Shown here: positions 31,724 to 33,185 of the stretch, one piece after another
Layout: every line of letters starts with the position of its first letter
Position numbering within the stretch: the stretch's first letter is position 1
DNA from: Synechococcales cyanobacterium bin2.concoct.b11b12b14.033
GTDB taxonomy: Bacteria > Cyanobacteriota > Vampirovibrionia > Caenarcaniphilales > Caenarcanaceae
Direction: 5' to 3'
Assembly (NCBI GenBank): GCA_013298875.1
Contig: JAAFJH010000016.1
Location: 1-33,185, forward strand
DNA length: 33,185 nucleotides
Notes under the pieces: model-generated
Seen by the model: the letters and a program-made list of their open reading frames with translations, nothing else
Told to the model about the DNA's origin: nothing
Databases searched by the model: none
Made by a program: the position numbers and the translations under genes

Positions 31724-33037
31724 ATGTATCAATTACATTTATTTAATTTAATAATTCCTTTTAACTATCAAAAGCCTATCTATGAAGGGTTTATATTAAT
31801 TAATACCAAAAATGGAAAAATTATTAAAATTGGTAGCCAAAATGATGTTTTTTTTATCAATACAAGTGCTGACTATGAAATTTATAGACATAAAAACTCA
31901 ATTTGTTTGCCTGGTTTTATAAATAATCATATTCATTTGGCCTATAAAAATAATTATGTAATTGCCAAGCCCAATCAGCAAATTGAATGGCTAAAAAATT
32001 TAATTAAAACTTCACGTAATTGGCCAGAAGAGGACAAACAGGAAATTATTAAAAATAATATTCAAAACTGCTTAAAAAATGGAATTACTTTTATTTTTGA
32101 AAATACGCCTTTTGGCAAAATTACCGCCACCGAAATTACAAAAAGCCCATACAAAAACAATTCATTAATTGGACTCGAAGTTTTTGGCAATTCAGAAGAG
32201 CAAAGTCAATTTATTTTTGAAAAGGCAATTGACAATTTGAATCAATTAGAGGTTGAATTCAAAGATTTAAATTTTACACTTTCGCCACATTCAATTTATA
32301 GTGTTGGTTCAAGTTTATTAAAAAAGCTGATGCAATGGGCGAAGACGAATAATAAAATTTTAGCTTTGCATTTAGCTGAATTTAATTTTGAGCTGGAATT
32401 ATTAGAAAAAAATTATTTAAATCCAGACTTAAAAGAGTTTTTTGAATTTTTGCAAGTTTCTAGCCCGGAATTAAAAAATAATAGCTCTCAAAGCACAATG
32501 CAATATTTGTTAAATTTAGCGACTGAGCTGGAAAATACTGATTTGCTAAAAAACTTTTTGTTAATTCATTTTATTTTAACTACAGATAAAGATTTGGAAA
32601 TTGCCCAGAGATTTGGCTTAGGAATAGTTAGTTGCCCACAAAGTAATTTATTTTTGCAAAATGGTTTGCCTGATTATAAAAATTGGCTGAAATATAATTT
32701 GCCTTTTAGCTTTGGAACAGATAGTTTGGCTAGTAATTTTGACTTTGATTTTTTGAATCAATTGAAAAATATTTATTGGCTTTTAAATTGCCAGCTTTCA
32801 GCTCAAAATCTTTTTGAAACAATAACTTCGATTCCTGCCAAACAATTAAAATTAGAAGCTGAAGTTGGTTCTTTAGAAGAAAACAAAAAAGCTAATTTTA
32901 TACATTTTGAATTAAAACCTGAAAACATTGCAGAAATTAAGTCTCTGGGCGAGCAAGATTTATATACTTGGCTTTTAATAAATTTAAATACTAATTTAAT
33001 TAAACAAGTTTTTATCGAAAGTAAACCAATTGTCTAA
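31724..33037 (+). CDS. Amidohydrolase of the SAH/aminodeoxyfutalosine deaminase type
   Basis: The 437-residue protein resembles TIM-barrel deaminases. Metal and active-site motifs are PGFINNHIHLAY (HxH, about 66-77), ALHLAEFNFE with His and Glu, LIHFILT (His on strand 6) and SFGTDSLASNFDFD with the catalytic Asp. SCPQSNLFLQNG matches the family loop HCPxSNxxLxxG. GTDSLASN is favoured by MqnX/MqnF-type aminodeoxyfutalosine deaminases, though S-adenosylhomocysteine or methylthioadenosine deaminases are similar. The ATG at 31724 follows AGAAGAAAAT. It is divergent from lptD across 85 bases. The prenyltransferase at 1846-2727 would be a later step of the same pathway. The substrate is inferred only. 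Confidence 0.82.
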   Translation: MYQLHLFNLIIPFNYQKPIYEGFILINTKNGKIIKIGSQNDVFFINTSADYEIYRHKNSICLPGFINNHIHLAYKNNYVIAKPNQQIEWLKNLIKTSRNWPEEDKQEIIKNNIQNCLKNGITFIFENTPFGKITATEITKSPYKNNSLIGLEVFGNSEEQSQFIFEKAIDNLNQLEVEFKDLNFTLSPHSIYSVGSSLLKKLMQWAKTNNKILALHLAEFNFELELLEKNYLNPDLKEFFEFLQVSSPELKNNSSQSTMQYLLNLATELENTDLLKNFLLIHFILTTDKDLEIAQRFGLGIVSCPQSNLFLQNGLPDYKNWLKYNLPFSFGTDSLASNFDFDFLNQLKNIYWLLNCQLSAQNLFETITSIPAKQLKLEAEVGSLEENKKANFIHFELKPENIAEIKSLGEQDLYTWLLINLNTNLIKQVFIESKPIV

Positions 33038-33038
33038 T

Positions 33039-33185
33039 TTAAAATTTATCCTGAAATTTAATTAACAGAGCTTGAAAAATATGGCTCTTGGCTATTTCAC
33101 TCATTCCAAATAACTTTATCACTGCGTTACAAATCAGTTTCCCATTCCCTATCAATTAAATGATTATATTCTTCCAAAGAGATTG
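33039..33185 (-). pseudogene. Possible frameshifted C-terminus of a four-helix-bundle protein, cut by window edge
   Basis: From the right edge the minus strand reads SLEEYNHLIDREWETDL and stops at 33127. The neighbouring frame continues IGNGKLICNAVIKLFGMSEI to a stop at 33039. Together they recall the end of S23-type four-helix-bundle proteins (LSEEEY...GK(M/L)LNALIKS), with a frameshift in the GGGAATGGGAAA stretch. Only about 50 codons are visible, so this is weak. Confidence 0.25.

Noticed and set aside
33067-33088. Terminator hairpin after the amidohydrolase
   Set aside because: AGAGC and GCTCT could pair, but the stem is five bases with a 12-base loop and no T tract follows.

Overview
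The window is AT-rich (about 30% G+C by eye) bacterial chromosome with dense genes on both strands. It has no phage structural genes, no recognisable insertion sequence and no CRISPR array. The organism had an LPS-type outer membrane (LptD), an alpha/beta-type glycyl-tRNA synthetase (GlyS), RNase J and RNase III family proteins, complex I subunits scattered as single genes, and frequent TTG starts. This fits an uncultured Gram-negative lineage. A non-photosynthetic relative of Cyanobacteria (Melainabacteria/Vampirovibrionia) is my best guess, but it is inference only.

Layout. 1-1252 (-) is the N-terminal 417 codons of an MFS/LplT-like transporter that runs off the left edge. 1428-2727 (+) is an IscU/NifU-like scaffold overlapping a UbiA/MqnP-type prenyltransferase. 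2728-4644 holds a metallo-beta-lactamase-fold hydrolase behind a triple direct repeat, and an Rpn-family PD-(D/E)XK gene enclosed by short inverted repeats. 4645-7304 holds three unassigned genes, one possibly a 2-oxoglutarate oxygenase and one a large membrane protein. 7624-9618 (-) is fabF and ruvA. 9724-12533 (+) is a second rpn paralogue and an APC permease. 12542-14849 (-) is glyS and tRNA-Asn. 14948-17214 (-) is an envelope block: L,D-transpeptidase, a Cys-rich tandem-repeat secreted protein and an M48 peptidase. 17294-18076 (+) is a secreted TPR protein. 18134-19485 (-) is a nuclease-like gene broken by three homopolymer frameshifts. 19799-21986 is accC (+) converging on a Ser/Thr kinase (-). 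22148-25516 is an RNase J-like protein that has lost most metal ligands (+), then RNase III and RsmD (-). 25507-27982 is nuoA/ndhC, a small secreted protein and a divergent nuoM/ndhD. 28048-31638 (-) is a degenerate HD-GYP-like protein, panB and lptD. 31724-33037 (+) is an amidohydrolase of the aminodeoxyfutalosine/SAH deaminase type.

How they fit together. Most genes are housekeeping: fatty acid synthesis (FabF, AccC), pantothenate (PanB), translation (GlyS, tRNA-Asn, RsmD), RNA decay (RNase III, RNase J-like), DNA repair (RuvA), envelope (LptD, Ldt, M48) and respiration (NuoA, NuoM, with MqnP-like and MqnF/X-like genes that may make menaquinone). The most unusual items are the RNase J-like pseudoenzyme with an Arg/Gly/Asn-rich N-terminal tail, the broken putative reader-nuclease, the HD-GYP-like protein without its HD histidine, and the NuoM without the usual LPDAH segment.
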